Shown: positions 23,661 to 35,925 of the stretch, in pieces
Numbering within the stretch: the first letter of the stretch is position 1
Layout: the number at the start of each line of letters is the position of its first letter
Assembly (NCBI GenBank): GCA_021234155.1
Contig: JAJEKV010000025.1
Location: 3,433,339 to 3,497,338 of the forward strand
DNA length: 64,000 nt
Reading direction: 5' to 3'
Source: Isoetes taiwanensis
Lineage: Eukaryota; Streptophyta; Lycopodiopsida; Isoetales; Isoetaceae
Notes under the pieces: model-generated
Database searches by the model: none
Told to the model about the DNA's origin: nothing
What the model saw: only the letters and a program-made list of their open reading frames with translations
Position numbers and translations under genes: made by a program

Positions 23661-24725
23661 GCGATGGAAATCAAAGAAAAGATCAATTAGAAGCCTCTTG
23701 TAATGCCTTAGCAAATCTTCATTTACGAAATCTGACATCAAATCACGAGATTGATCCCTGACTCTCTTGGAGCCAAAAGGGCGAAATTACTAAGGATTAC
23801 TGTTTTGGATCATGGATCCCTCTAGAATCATTTTGATGGGAAGGCGGAATCCATTGGAGACTCTTGCACAGCGTAGAAATAGTTTCTTGATCTAATGCTA
23901 TCAACTAGGATTATGAAAGGGGAAAAGGTCGAAATTAACTTTATTTGCATTTGGGAAAATAGATGCGAGAAAGCGTGAGAAATGTTGAGAATGGAAGGTT
24001 CCATGATAAGTCAAATGCAAACTTCTAGGATCTTGAAGAAGAGGTAAAGGAGAAGAGGGATGTGGATGGATTTCTGTTTGTTTAATCTGATGGAAAGTAG
24101 CAACATAAGAGTGCGATGGGGCGAGGACAAGCTCTAAGAGCTTTTCTAAAGAAGCACCAAAATTTTAAAAGGCTGCATGACACTTTTGTCCATTCATCTG
24201 TGTCATACATGTTTTGTAGACATTGATTTGAGCATTCAATATTGTTTTATATTTTATTCAATGGTTCTTGTAGGTTATTAAGTTGTAGTGAAAATAATTT
24301 ACGCTTCTTTAAATTGGACTACATTTCAAAAACAGCAAATAACACAATTTCAAAATAAAATATATATTGAGCGTGATTTCTTACATCTATAAGAAAATCT
24401 ATAAGAAAATGTGATTAGAACCACTTATTTGCTAGGCCTAAGTAGAATTCTATTAATGCACTTGAAAAGTATCACTGGCTATTACCTCATGCGTGAGTGC
24501 ACATAGTGTCTTGAAAGTTTACATATAGATGATGCGAGCAAAGAGCAAGCAAAATCGGGATGTTTATTCCAAGCAACAAAATATTAACACTAGAGTTGTC
24601 TCGGGGACTGTTTGGGTTCATCAACCATTGTGATTCCCTCAATCCCTTCTCCATATTAGGGACTAGTTCTTCATGATGCTTATGAGATTTTAAATATGAA
24701 CACGTTGTAAGATTAACTCGAAGTT
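23661..24725. other. No gene seen
   Basis: May hold the unrecognisable 5' part of LINE-B, then AT-rich DNA. No domain or repeat is supported. Confidence 0.4.
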
Positions 24726-24729
24726 GTAC

Positions 24730-26475
24730 CACCATATTCAATGGCACAATAAAAATTCTTCACTGAGGTTTGGCACAATCACACTAGCAGAAATACACTT
24801 TCAAGTTCAATGGTTTTTCGATGATATGATATAATCTCATGACACTCAACATGGACAAGAACAATTCAATTAGATAAATGTAGGACTTAGTCCTCAGCGA
24901 GCTCGACACGGTTGATGCAGCCCAGGTTATGGCTTACACGCGATCTCTAGCAAATTATTATTTCTTTGATCTAAATTTGCATGAAAATAGCGGTTTAACA
25001 ATCTTCTTTTGTTTCTTCTATATGTCCATCTTTTTGAGTTGTATTTACTTGAGATAGCTCTCTTCTCTGGGAATATTCATTAGGATTTGCTTGCATTCTC
25101 CTTTTACTTAACACATTTGTTTCTACTTGTATTTCGTAGAGACTACCTGCAGAAATGACAATTTCAATTGCAAAGCAAGATTCAAACTTTGCATTGAAAA
25201 TGCACTAAAATAAAAAGATACTTTTGGACTTTAATCTCTGCGTTTTTATCACTCTAACATCCCCAAATGTTTACCTACATATAACAGCAACATATAATTA
25301 CTATTAACATTAATTAGCCCCAACATATAATTTTCTATTAACATTAATTAGCCACAGGAAAGAGTTAAAATTTACAACCTATAACAAAAACCATTACATT
25401 AAATTAAATTAAACCATTACATTAGGCAAATTTACATTACCTTTGAAATTAAATCCCCTTCAAACCCCCTTTGGTTTTGGGTGCATATTCTGGGGGTGAC
25501 TCGGGAACTGAGAGAATTTTGTTGGATAGGCATATTCACCTATTCATGAAAATCTACACACATTACACAAGTTCCTCACCGTTTGTGGGAGTATGGAAGT
25601 ATGGAATTTGCTATCTTGTATAACAAGACTTGCAAAATACTATAAGATTTGAGGTAATATACTATATGGTGTTGATTTTATGCGTACAAAACATAATTAT
25701 AGGGGCTCTACATGCCCTCGTCACCCCGTGTGAATATGCCCAAACCAAAGGTTTGAAGGGGATTTAATTTAAAAGGTAATGTAATAGTTTAATTCAGTAA
25801 TGTAGTAATGGTTTTGTTATAGGTTAAAAAATTTTTTGCCTTAGGGGCTAATTAATGTTAATAGTAATTATATGTTGAAACTAAATAATGTTAATAGTAA
25901 TTATATATTTGGTTGTTATATGTAGGTAAACATTTGGGGGATGTTAGGTGATAAAAGCAGTAAAATATTTATTTAGTGCATTTTCAGCTCAAGATTTAGT
26001 CTTTAACTTTGAAAACAATTGTCATTTAAGTGTAGTAATGCGAAATAACAGTAATAATGTTAAGCAAAGAAGAATGCCAAGCAACAATAGTATTCCTAGA
26101 AACTGCTCTGGCAACTTTCAAGACAGACATAAAACAAGAAAGATAGCATATTTCATCGCGGCAAGCTGAAAGCAATATTTGCCAGAAATAAATAATATAG
26201 CCATAACTATTTGCATCAACAGTCGGGCTTTAGATGACGTCCATTATCGAGGTGAGCAATTCTTGATATCATACCATCTGAGGTTTTAGCGATGCGACTC
26301 ATTAAAAACGCATCATTTTGAAGTACCTTGACATTTCAGTACAATCCACGATGAGCATCTTTAAGTCTGCAGTATAGCGTCATGTAATGCTGCGGTATGT
26401 AATGCTGCGGTAAGATGAAGGTAAATTAGTGAGCATTTTGAAAGAAGGAATTGATTGTGCTAAGCGGTACCACAT
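24730..26475. repeat. Long imperfect inverted repeat
   Basis: Two arms face each other around a centre near 25600. The strongest part pairs 25245-25500 with the reverse complement of 25725-25960; shared blocks include CATCCCC(C)AAATGTTTACC, TAATTACTATTAACATTA and AAATTAAATCCCCTTCAAAC. Outward similarity continues in the same order through GAAAATGCACTAAA, TTGCTTG(G)CATTCTTCTTT, TATGTCCATCTT, GTTGATGCA with GTTATGGCT, and a GATATGATAT block near 24830 and 26265. Each arm is thus at least 600 bp and possibly 700 bp, with a spacer of about 210 bp. No protein is encoded. It could be a foldback or Mutator-like element with long TIRs, or a local inverted duplication. Confidence 0.8.
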
Positions 26476-27165
26476 GTAATATCTACGAGAATAGTAGGGA
26501 TATCCAAAGTAATATACATGCGAGAAGAAGTTTGAGTGGGAATGGAACATTATACTACATATACATGCGCCCACACTTGCTTCAAAGTAGAAATCAGAAT
26601 AAAAAACAATAGCTCAATACATTATGGAGCTGATCGATTGAAGTAAGCAACAATTGCGGCATTCCTTGAAACAATATCTTTCAATGGCGTTTCAAAAACA
26701 AGTTAATTGCATCACGTAAGTCCATCTTGAATATCACACATTAACCATAATATTCCCATGAAAAAACAGTCTGACAATCCATGCTTTCAAAAATCTTCTT
26801 TGCATCCTCCAAAGCTCCCACATTTTCCGCGCTGGATTAGAGCGTTTGCCACATATCCACCTATTTGATGGCCATTTTAGTGATGAGATGGTCAATCGCG
26901 CTTACCTTGATTCCGGATCTTCTGATCTGCACATCTACGCAATAAGGATCACGATGAATGGGACATCTAAGAGGACTTATTCATTTTGCTTCCATGTCAC
27001 GAGGTTTTAAGATTATTAGGATGTACATCTTTGAATATACTTGCGCGTACAGGATCTGTGGAGTGTATTGTAATGGCTCAAAGCGTCATCTCACAAGACT
27101 TGCAATTACAAAATGCAGCAAATCCTAATCCAATAACCAATGAAAATTTCGGGCGAGGAGCTCCA
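26476..27165. other. No gene seen
   Basis: No recognisable coding or repeat content. A 16-base word ATGTAATGCTGCGGTA is doubled just before, at 26382-26412. Confidence 0.4.
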
Positions 27166-27169
27166 AATC

Positions 27170-27315
27170 CGGCCATATTCTGCGATGCAAGGGATGCGAT
27201 GCGCACAAAAATAGGGGGGCCCACATGGCCATATAGTGGCAGTGCATCGCATGCGCTGTGCGCCCTGCATGCGCCCGGCCTGCTGCGCCGACCACTTGCC
27301 CTGCACTTAACCGCG
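27170..27315. other. Locally GC-rich patch
   Basis: About 145 bp clearly richer in G and C than its surroundings, with many GCGATGC/GCATGCGC words. Several frames are open across it on both strands (116 codons plus, 131 codons minus), which a GC-rich patch gives without selection. No domain is recognised, so no gene is called. Confidence 0.5.
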
Positions 27316-27374
27316 ACCATTCGCCATGCAACCTAGTTTTGCCATAACAAGGCATGAGAAACAATGATGTGCTT

Positions 27375-27660
27375 TCTTGACGAGCTTTACTTACTTCGGT
27401 TTCTTTCTTCCTTAAGGCCGAAATTGCTCTGGTGTAAGCAACTGCCCCGCCCTCCTCTTCATTTTTAGCCTTTGGAGAGGGCTGTTTGTCGCCATTGGAA
27501 ATACGATCGTATAGCGGCAACTATGGCTAGGAGTTTCTATTTATTTCCACAAACCAAACACAAAGTATCAGCGAGGCTTTACTTGCAGCGGTTCCTTTTC
27601 TTCCTTAAGTTGCGAGAATTGCACCGAGGGTGTAAGCAACGCAGCGCTCCTCTTAAAGCT
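27375..27660. repeat. Imperfect direct duplication, about 190-bp period
   Basis: 27378-27455 and 27566-27650 share GACGAGCTTTACTT/GCGAGGCTTTACTT, CGGTTYCTTTCTTCCTTAAG, GAAATTGC and GGTGTAAGCAAC. On the minus strand both copies can be read as EE..VAYT..I.A...KE, so a short coding segment may have been duplicated, but no family is recognised. Confidence 0.65.
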
Positions 27661-30600
27661 TCAGATATGGTAGGAATATATTTGATATCCTGCCCGGACC
27701 TATGCTCTTATAATGTACGGATTGAAGCCAAAATTTGGAGATCAATCACCCGAACAACACACATCTGGTATGACAACAAACAACAGTCAAATGCATTTCC
27801 ACAACAGATCAAATCTGTTTCCCTCACGATCACAAGAACATTAATTTGGCTTGCATGTTCAGCCCTAAAATAAAAGAAGGGCTTTTTGTTGTGAGCCCTT
27901 GGATGTTGGACCATTGAAAAAAAGCTAAATCAGCGACCTAAGAAATGGTGCACTCTAGATGTACGCGTGTATCCATTGAATCATACATGAAATCTTAGGA
28001 AACCTTTGTAGCGTGCAAAACACAAAAACCCCTGTTATTATGCTACATATACAAATTTCAAGATAATATTAATTTTTCTATGAACACCAGCCTACAAAAT
28101 GCTACCTCATTTTCCAAAGTTCATGTGATTTCATAAAATTTGATGTATCAATGAGCAAATCATAATTTCAATCAGCAGAGACCGGTCGAGGTCCTAAGGA
28201 ATTTCTAAAAAGCAGTGGAACATCAAGAACTATTTCATATCCATGATATTTGAAATAGAATAAGAATCTTCAGAAGGTACTATTAATTTTCAATGGAAAT
28301 AGATACTAAGTACTATCACGTCTTGCTAAGTGGATTTCATTTTTTCAAAAAAAAATAAGAAATTAGTACTATGAATTTTTCAAAATTTTGACCTCGGGAG
28401 ACCTAACTAGGTCCATAAAAGAACTTACGAACTTCAAACTTTAAGGAATTATTTCGAAAATTCTACCATAGATTTTTAATTCTTCTTGTGATAGCTTTCT
28501 CATATCATCATTTACAAGATGGAAAATTAAAATTCACAAGAAAAAATTATATTTGCAAAATAATGTAGAAATGTTAGAGACTTTGAGAATAAACTTGACC
28601 CCTTTGCATTACGGCTCCACGTATATTTAGTAATAGAAGCTTTCTATATTTTCATAAATTTTTCCTTATATGCCTCATGGAGGACAATATGTTGTGAGTA
28701 TGTAGACAAATTCTTTATCTACGGGCTATAATAGAATTTCAAAAAATTGTTAAATAGACATTTGGGTTCATCAAGGACAACTCTAGTGTTAAAACTTACG
28801 ATGAGGAAGCTATACATTGAGTATATATTGCTCAGGCTGGCAGTCCAGAGTATGGTTCTCCTAATTTTTTTTTAGCTCTTTGGGCAAAATACTACTTTGC
28901 ATGCTTTATATGGATTTGAAAGGTAAGGCTAGAATATGCGAATCTTTGCCAAGCCTAGGTAACAATGCGTTCTTTAGTATCACAAGATCATCACAGTTGC
29001 TTCACAAGTTTAAATTGCTAAAATTTACTCTGTTTATCTAAGAAGTTCTAGCAGCGATTTTTGATAAAAAATCACGGGATCTGTGAGCCTTGGCAATTTA
29101 AGCAGTATCATATTGTTGAAGAACATGAATTTGAAGCCAACATTTCTGACCAAGACTCAATGAGGCCCAAAGAGGCCCAAAACCACTTATAGTCTCGGTT
29201 CCCCGGCTCCAAAGAAATTTTGGAAAAGCGGCTTATCGAAGACCTTCACAAATCTGCACACAAACAAACATTTGTGTTATAGGTAGGAAAGGTTGAAAAT
29301 GTGATTAACTCTGAGAACTTCTATAAACAAAAGTGCTTGAAAAATTAACAATTGGCTTGGATTCCATAACATAGGACAACAATAGGAGAAGCTGAAATCT
29401 TCACAATCAGTTCATTATAGGCAACACAAGATTATTGGCAATGTATACAAGAATATCTACAATATATTCACAATATCACACTTAAGCACAAAAATGCACA
29501 TTCAAAATATTCACAAGCATTGCATCGAACTTCGACTCTTTATTTGGAACACATAGAGGCGAATAACTACTGCAATCACGGTGGTCACCAGCCATTTTCG
29601 GATGTTTATTCATGCCATTTAGTTCGCGGACACAAAAATATAGCATATTTAGCATTTCCACAACCACCAACTATATGAATCACTTTCTAATAACAATAAA
29701 TAGGGAACAAATATCATGGAGTTGGGTCACAAAGATCACAATGAATGAACCCGGAAAATAAAAAGAGCATGTAAGATTCAATAACTATACTTTGACATCT
29801 CAAGGTTGAAGGATGTAACTCTGCGCACATGTGAAATGATGATAAGAGGCTATCTTGACAGATCAAGAGTCTCTAATTCTTTCTAGTAATATAGAAAAAA
29901 GGAGAACCACCACATGCATAGCAAAAGACAAACTATGAAGATGCTTGTAAAGAATAGGAATAAGCAGAGATGAAGTTAGGAGAGGATCATGCATCTGCAT
30001 CTCGTTGTTTAAACATGGAGCAACAAAATGGAAATGTTAAAAGAAATAAAACATCTTGAGGAAAATAAAGTTTACGGAAAGAGCCTCCATCCCCAAAATT
30101 TTTGCTAGATGGACGGGTTGAGTCTTGAGCCAATTTGAAGAAGACACTCCTTAGCTTGATCATAATCATGTGCTTAAGTAGATATTGGGATTATGATCCA
30201 AGTATTAGAATAATCTCCGAGCGATGCTGGCGAGACTCATCTTCATCTGCCTCCATAAGCCCCGAGGATCATGATATAGTAGATATTGCGGGGATTATGA
30301 TCAAGCTAGGAAGTGTTTCTTTGCTTAGCGGACTCATCTTCAACTTTGCCTCTACATATAATGTATGAGCAATAAACTTCTCGTTAAAGATAGTCAATCC
30401 ATTCTAGGAACCTTTGCCATGTACTCATGCATAGCAACAATCGCCATACAACATCAAAAGAAAGACTCTAAACATATGCACAATTTGTGCAAATTCCATC
30501 TGACTAGTCTTGGTTTACCTTGCATCTCCATTTGCAACAAAATAGAAGTATAATCGGCTCCTTGCATGGTCTTCAATTGGACCCTGTGCCATGCCTGAGA

Positions 30601-32075
30601 ATTTGACATCTATGGTACGGATCCCATAAGACACGATGATGTTTGCAAGAAGCTTCATCAAATACCGTCCTAGGTCTTCCTGAGCGATGAATGCCTAAGA
30701 GTAGGCTTGGAAGAGATAGTTGCACAAAATAACAATGAAAAGCTTGAAAAATCTTTGGATCTTGCTTTTGAGGCGAGCGAATAGGAGGAGAAGGCAAATG
30801 GATGAACCATAATAGAAACATAGAGGGCGATGTGTAAAGAGAAGGGAGTCCAAAGCGAGCACTTATTGTGAAAGCAATTACGGTTAGTAGACACTCCTTG
30901 GACCCAAAACAAGCGAGGCGATTAAGCATTGCAGAACCCAAAATCTCTTCTCATCAAATGTGACCTCAAGGCGTCTGCGTCCTTATCTTGTCCCATGCTT
31001 GGTGGAAAAAGGCCCGGCTCATTGGTATTCTTAAATGCATATTTTCGAAGATCATAGATGAAAGAAGGAAGGACTAGTGGATTCAAAAGCAGGTTGATTA
31101 GGGCTCAATCAAATGCCCGAGAGAAGCGGGAATAGGAAGAAGCAAGAAATCCGGGGAACTCACGGAAAAGCGGCAATTGTGACAATATATCCTGCACCAA
31201 AAGATCAAATTTGTGAAGTTACAAATCATCCCACAAACTCTCTGAAAGCCAGATCCGGCGAAAATCTTCAAGCTCTTTCTATCTACTCTAATCGCTTGAG
31301 ATTTTTCAAGCCCTTCCTATCTTGAATGCGTGGCATGCATAGGGACATGGTTCCCTCAAGCCCAATCATGCAGTTTAGAAATTTCTATCCTTAAGCGAGA
31401 AATCCCGTCATACAAAAAGACCCAAAACCTTAGGGAAGCTTGACTTAAAATTCTAAAAGTTTCTTCAAAAAAAGCCGAATTTAAACAAGGAATATTGAGA
31501 GTTATGAAAGTAATATATGAAGTATTGGCATGCCAAGTGCAAGCATGTTTACTTGCGTTTGCATAGAATGACAAATCTAAGAAAGAATCTCCCAAAAGGT
31601 GGGAATGGGAACTTATAATTTTAATGTTCGAGGGGCAACCACATGTGAGGGTTGTGGCCTTACATTTTTTTAGAAAGAATATGGTGCATGTAAAACTTAA
31701 ATCCACGTAGTCATATCTATCATATTTATATGCTTCGGTGTTATCTTTGGAAAGCATGCATTGCATTGCCTCGATTTGTGATTTTGGGGATTCCTCGAGT
31801 GAACCGTTTCAAGACTCGACCATCGATTCAAATGATGAAGAAGAAAGTAGAAGGAAATTGAAGTAGAAGAATTGGAAAAAGCGACCAAAGGTCAAGAGTG
31901 GTAGAAGGAGGTGACACCTAAGAAGAGATTGAGAAGAAACCAGCTCCGGCACCTCTTCATTCAATGGTCCGGCAAGCCGCGGGCTTTCAACCCGGTCGGT
32001 CTTAGCAAAGAAAGAATAACAAGTGCTACTAAGTCCTTATGGCTGAAACCAAAAAGACAAAGATATTTATCGATT
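27661..32075. other. No clear gene
   Basis: Long AT-rich stretch. Coding-like shreds appear on the plus strand near 30680-30790 (LEEIVAQNNNEKLEKSLDLA), but nothing is extendable. Minus-strand frames at 30573-30941 (122 codons) and 31356-31766 (136 codons) have no motif and a composition expected of open non-coding frames. Confidence 0.45.
30150..30355. repeat. Imperfect direct repeat, about 115-bp period
   Basis: 30154-30262 and 30268-30352 share GATCATAATCATG/GATCATGAT, AGTAGATATTG.GG, GATTATGATC and GCG(A)GACTCATCTTCA.CT. A single tandem duplication is the simplest reading. Confidence 0.7.
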
Positions 32076-32077
32076 AT

Positions 32078-32350
32078 TCTCGTTTAGTCTAGTGGTAATA
32101 CACTAGGTCTAGCAACTATAAGGTCTGAGTTGGAGACACGCCCGAGAATCGCACTACGGGCGTTGGGTGTCAAAACCCGCAGGCGCAGTATAAAGTGGTT
32201 GAAGTGAGGGCCCAACAAAGCAATGTAGTGTGGTGTGTAGTCACGCATGTCCATGAAAGCAATGTAATGTGGTGTGTGGTCACATGTCGATTTGGAATCT
32301 TGCCCTGAGTAGGCGTGGCGTTAAAATACTATCTATCTATCTATCTCAAT
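32078..32350 (+). repeat. tRNA-derived SINE-like element
   Basis: Begins with a tRNA-like head. TAGTCTAGTGG at 32086-32096 fits a pol III A box, and AGTTGGAGAC about 35 bases downstream is a degenerate B box. A tRNA-unrelated body follows, and the unit ends in a short simple-repeat tail, (CTAT)4-5, at 32328-32346, as many plant SINEs do. The body holds an internal 39-bp tandem duplication (32217-32255 and 32256-32294) starting AAAGCAATGTA(G/A)TGTGG. No coding capacity. Confidence 0.5.
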
Positions 32351-34595
32351 TGATTTAGTAGCCAGGCCGATTTTGTGGTCAATTGATTTATCCATATTTG
32401 TCATAGGTCTTCCCATTCAATGTTGTGTCACGGAATGTATTTCAATTAATTTGGACAAGTTGGTAACTTTGGCGGGTCCACAATTCTTGAGTCAAGGTCG
32501 TATTACATACCACTCATCTATTTCATCATCCTTGGATAAACTAGTGATCTCAAAGCTTATTATTAGTAGAAGAATATATACATTTCTTTGCCATACAAGT
32601 TGGCCCGGTCTACACAAACTACACATGTGCACTTGCGACTAGCTCCATGTAATTTTTACATCCTTTGAAGTTTTGCTCTTCATTAAGCCCGTCATCAAAT
32701 TTCTGGCTGACGAAAATTAGTTTCTTGGATAGTTTAGGCTTGGAGCAATTTTGCTGATTCGAAATGGGTAATGGCGGTGTAGTCTCATGTTCTTTACTTG
32801 AAATTTCTTTTAATTCACCATCTCTCCACTATGGTGGAATTACTTGCCTTCCTGTTCCTTGGCAAGAGCGAGTGCAATTTGATCCTAGCCCAATTCTATG
32901 GGGGCACGTATTTATGACAATCAGAAGATTTATGAATTTTGCTGCTTTAGTTTGAAGAATTTTGATGACCCAAATAATTCCTAATAGGGTATGTGGATAC
33001 TTCTTTGCATGTTCTTCTTCCCTTTGCTTAGGACACTTAATTCTTCATTCTTGTGCATTTATAGGAAGGCGAACTTCTTTGTTGTCCTTGATGGAAACAA
33101 GAATATAGAATATTCACCATGAGGACCAGATATGAGGGGTATGTCTTAGTGCGGATTTGGTATTTACAATAACCAATGAATTTTGTTGTGATACTAAATG
33201 TATTACTTTCATTTAAGGTGGTGGATATTTCTGTCCAAGTACATCTTGAAGTTATGCAAAATAAGACAAAATAGAAGAGAGCGAACTTGAGATAATTTAA
33301 GTTTGATTTAGAAGTAAGTGTTTAAAATTCTTGAATGCTCTTTTCATGAAGGATTTTTTTTATTGTTGTTTGCTTGTTGAATAGAAATTGTGACATAGAA
33401 GGCACATGGGTGAATTCATAAAAATGAGACACATGTTGCAAGTGGATATTGAAGGTAAGTGTGTTTTACTTCAAATTGTTTTGATACATTTCCTTTGTAG
33501 AATTATTTTTTTGTTAGCTTCTTGAGGTGTTCTTTTCAAGAAAAAAGAGAGGCTGAACAAAGAAGAAGAAAAAGAAAGAGGCAAGAGAGCGAGAGAAAGG
33601 GAAATTTTACTTGACTAAAGAAGAAGCCAAACTAAATGATTCGGCTAAAGAAAGAAGAAAAGGGTGTCAAAAGAATATTTGGCCAAACTTATTTACTAAT
33701 ATTTGTGGGAATGCTAGTGGAAAAGGATAGGGAGAAGATATTCTAAGGGATACTTGGCCAAATGGTTACTGAGTCTTGATGTTCAAACCACCAAAAGAAA
33801 TCAAAACAATAGAAAGCTATAATTGGAGAACTTGGAAGGATTCATTTGGGAGCCCATAGTATACAGGAATACAGGATGCATGGAGAGCAAAAAATACTGC
33901 TTGAAGTAGCTTACTCTGCATTAATATTGACACAAATAGAAGGGCTTTTGCAAAGCGAACCTAAATGAAAAGAATTTTTCTCTGTTGTTGTTAAAAAAGG
34001 CTGAACATGGGGAAGGACTATATAATTGATGTTTAAGAAAAGCACTCAGTGACAAGAAACTTTCTTATGATGAGGAAGCTTGTAGTTGACTTTTAGCAGG
34101 AGGAACAACACTACGGTGTCACCTTGCGAAACATGTCATGAAGGTCCAGGACTAGGCAAAGAATGAACATAATGCATCCTTGGGCACTTCTAGAGAGAGG
34201 CTTCAATCCGGTGTTTTGATAAGCACATAACTTGTGAGACTTTACTTGTAGGTTACTTTTTATAAGCGTTTTCTTGCTGAATATCCCAAGTTTGAGGTGT
34301 CTTTTTCAATGTTTCATGCTCACGAAACCACCATATGCGGAAGGTTAGGGATAAATTTGTTGTTGTGTATCACATAAGAAAACAAATTTCATTAGATATA
34401 ATAAATAAGGTTAGAAGGTGATCGTTTAAATATATAATTCAAGCTCTTTAGTTCATCCCAATATAGGCTTCTGCCCTCTACAATTCTATATTTGAATTTG
34501 CATAATGTGTATAAAAACATGGATTGTGGGAGAATTGAATTTTCAATTTCCACTTAGAGCGCGTTGAAAATTTCAACTACACTTTGTATGCCGGA
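32351..34595. other. No clear gene
   Basis: No intact gene. A lysine/arginine/glutamate-rich low-complexity tract lies at 33540-33600 (AAGAAGAAG words). Near 34100 a short frame reads GGTTLRCHLAKHV, faintly like a BED-type zinc finger of hAT transposases, but it is too short to call. Confidence 0.4.
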
Positions 34596-34599
34596 TAAT

Positions 34600-35925
34600 T
34601 CGGCTCACCGCGGCGAGTTTGTCTAGGGCATACAATTTACTCGCCTCAATTTTAAGCCATGCCAATCCATTTTAGCATGGAAGCTCCAAATGATGTGTGG
34701 ATAAGAATACATGTGACTCATGAATATGCTCCGATCTTCAATGTCGTAAAAGCAAGGCCATAGAAAAGAACTTGGAGGCCTGGAAGTATATTTGTGCCTT
34801 ACTTGAGGGCTCAAAAGGAAATATCGACATTTAGGCGGGAGATGGCGGTTTACATCTATTGGATCTATTGAATGGCAAAACCATCATTTGGGACATCTCA
34901 AATTTAGTTAGATTTTGTGGTGATGGTAATTACGATCTCCTTCATTATTGCGAGATTAAGAGCGATGAAGGTATTACGTGCACTTTCTTGAGAGGAGCTA
35001 CTTTAATTGTCGAGTTATAAATAACTAGCCCAGGCAGCTCATTTTTCTCTCGTTTCATTACTTTCTTTGTAATGGAAGGGGAAAGGAATGATAGCCGACA
35101 GGGGAAAGCCCTTTGAGATGAAGTGGACAAGCCATCGATGTCATTTGGAAGAAAAAGATCAAGAGCTTCGAGAAAGAAGCGTTGGGCTTCATTCTAGATT
35201 AAGGAATTTAAAGACACTTCTAGCAGCTAGAGAAAACAGAAAACTTCGGCCCAGTAGAGAAACGAAATTTGGATCAGGTGCATTTGAACCGGTCATAGCC
35301 AAAGGTGTGTTTATAACACTAGTAGGGTCAATCAAGATGTGGCAGTTCTTTGGTGGCTGATTCTTCGCGGTGTCTAGCGGGTTAATGTGCTTGTCATAAG
35401 TTTTAACCCTAGAATATCAAATCGATTAATCCCGATGTCTGGCGTGGATTTGAGACCATTGAGCATTGCTTTTTCATGTGTGAACACCTTAGGCAATTAT
35501 GGGGCTAGTTGTTTCCCTTTTTGGGTTTCACTAACAAGTCAACAAGCGCTTTTGGCAATTTACCCAAGTACACGGGCGAGGAGTTACCAAGGCGGGGCTT
35601 TTCATCTAGCGGCGGGATGGTTGCTTTGGACTATCTGGAAAAGGCGAGATTGGTAATCTTCAAAGGAATGCGGATGTGAATAATGCGTGTTCTCCAAGAA
35701 GCTCAAAGGTTACATTGTAAAAGTCGTATCATTGTTCTTCACTTGCCCTCGCAAAGGCGATTGATTTTGAGGTATTTGGATGTACTCTTATGCTTAAGTG
35801 ATTTGCTTCACTTTCGATTGGGTCTGCTTATCCCATTTGAGATTTTATTCCACACCGTCTCTGCATTTATACTTGTATTTGACTATTTGATTGAATAAAA
35901 GTCGGCGTCCTTCAACAAAAAAACT
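34600..35925 (+). mobile_element. LINE-C, 3' part of a LINE with zf-RVT domain
   Basis: Plus-strand 3' fragment of a non-LTR retrotransposon of a different lineage from LINE-A and B. The C-terminal zinc-binding region of plant LINE reverse transcriptases (zf-RVT) is clear at 35400-35510: frames give FNPRISNRL, then ETIEHCFFMCEHLRQLW, matching the ETxxHCFFxC..L..LW pattern. Downstream come VSLTSQQALL and RSYQGGAFHLAAGWLLWTIW to 35650, followed by IVLHLPSQRRLI and a 3' end near 35905-35925 with a short A-rich tail (CAACAAAAAAAC). Upstream, SILSHANPF near 34650 and a 90-codon open frame at 35088-35360 fit the thumb and connector. Several frame changes mean it is not active. Confidence 0.75.

Noticed and set aside
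27125-27520. 131-codon minus-strand frame
   Set aside because: It crosses a GC-rich patch where several frames on both strands are open at once, and no domain is recognisable.
34075-34150. BED-type zinc finger of a hAT transposase (GGTTLRCHLAKHV)
   Set aside because: Only one short segment fits, the paired cysteines are not visible, and no transposase follows.
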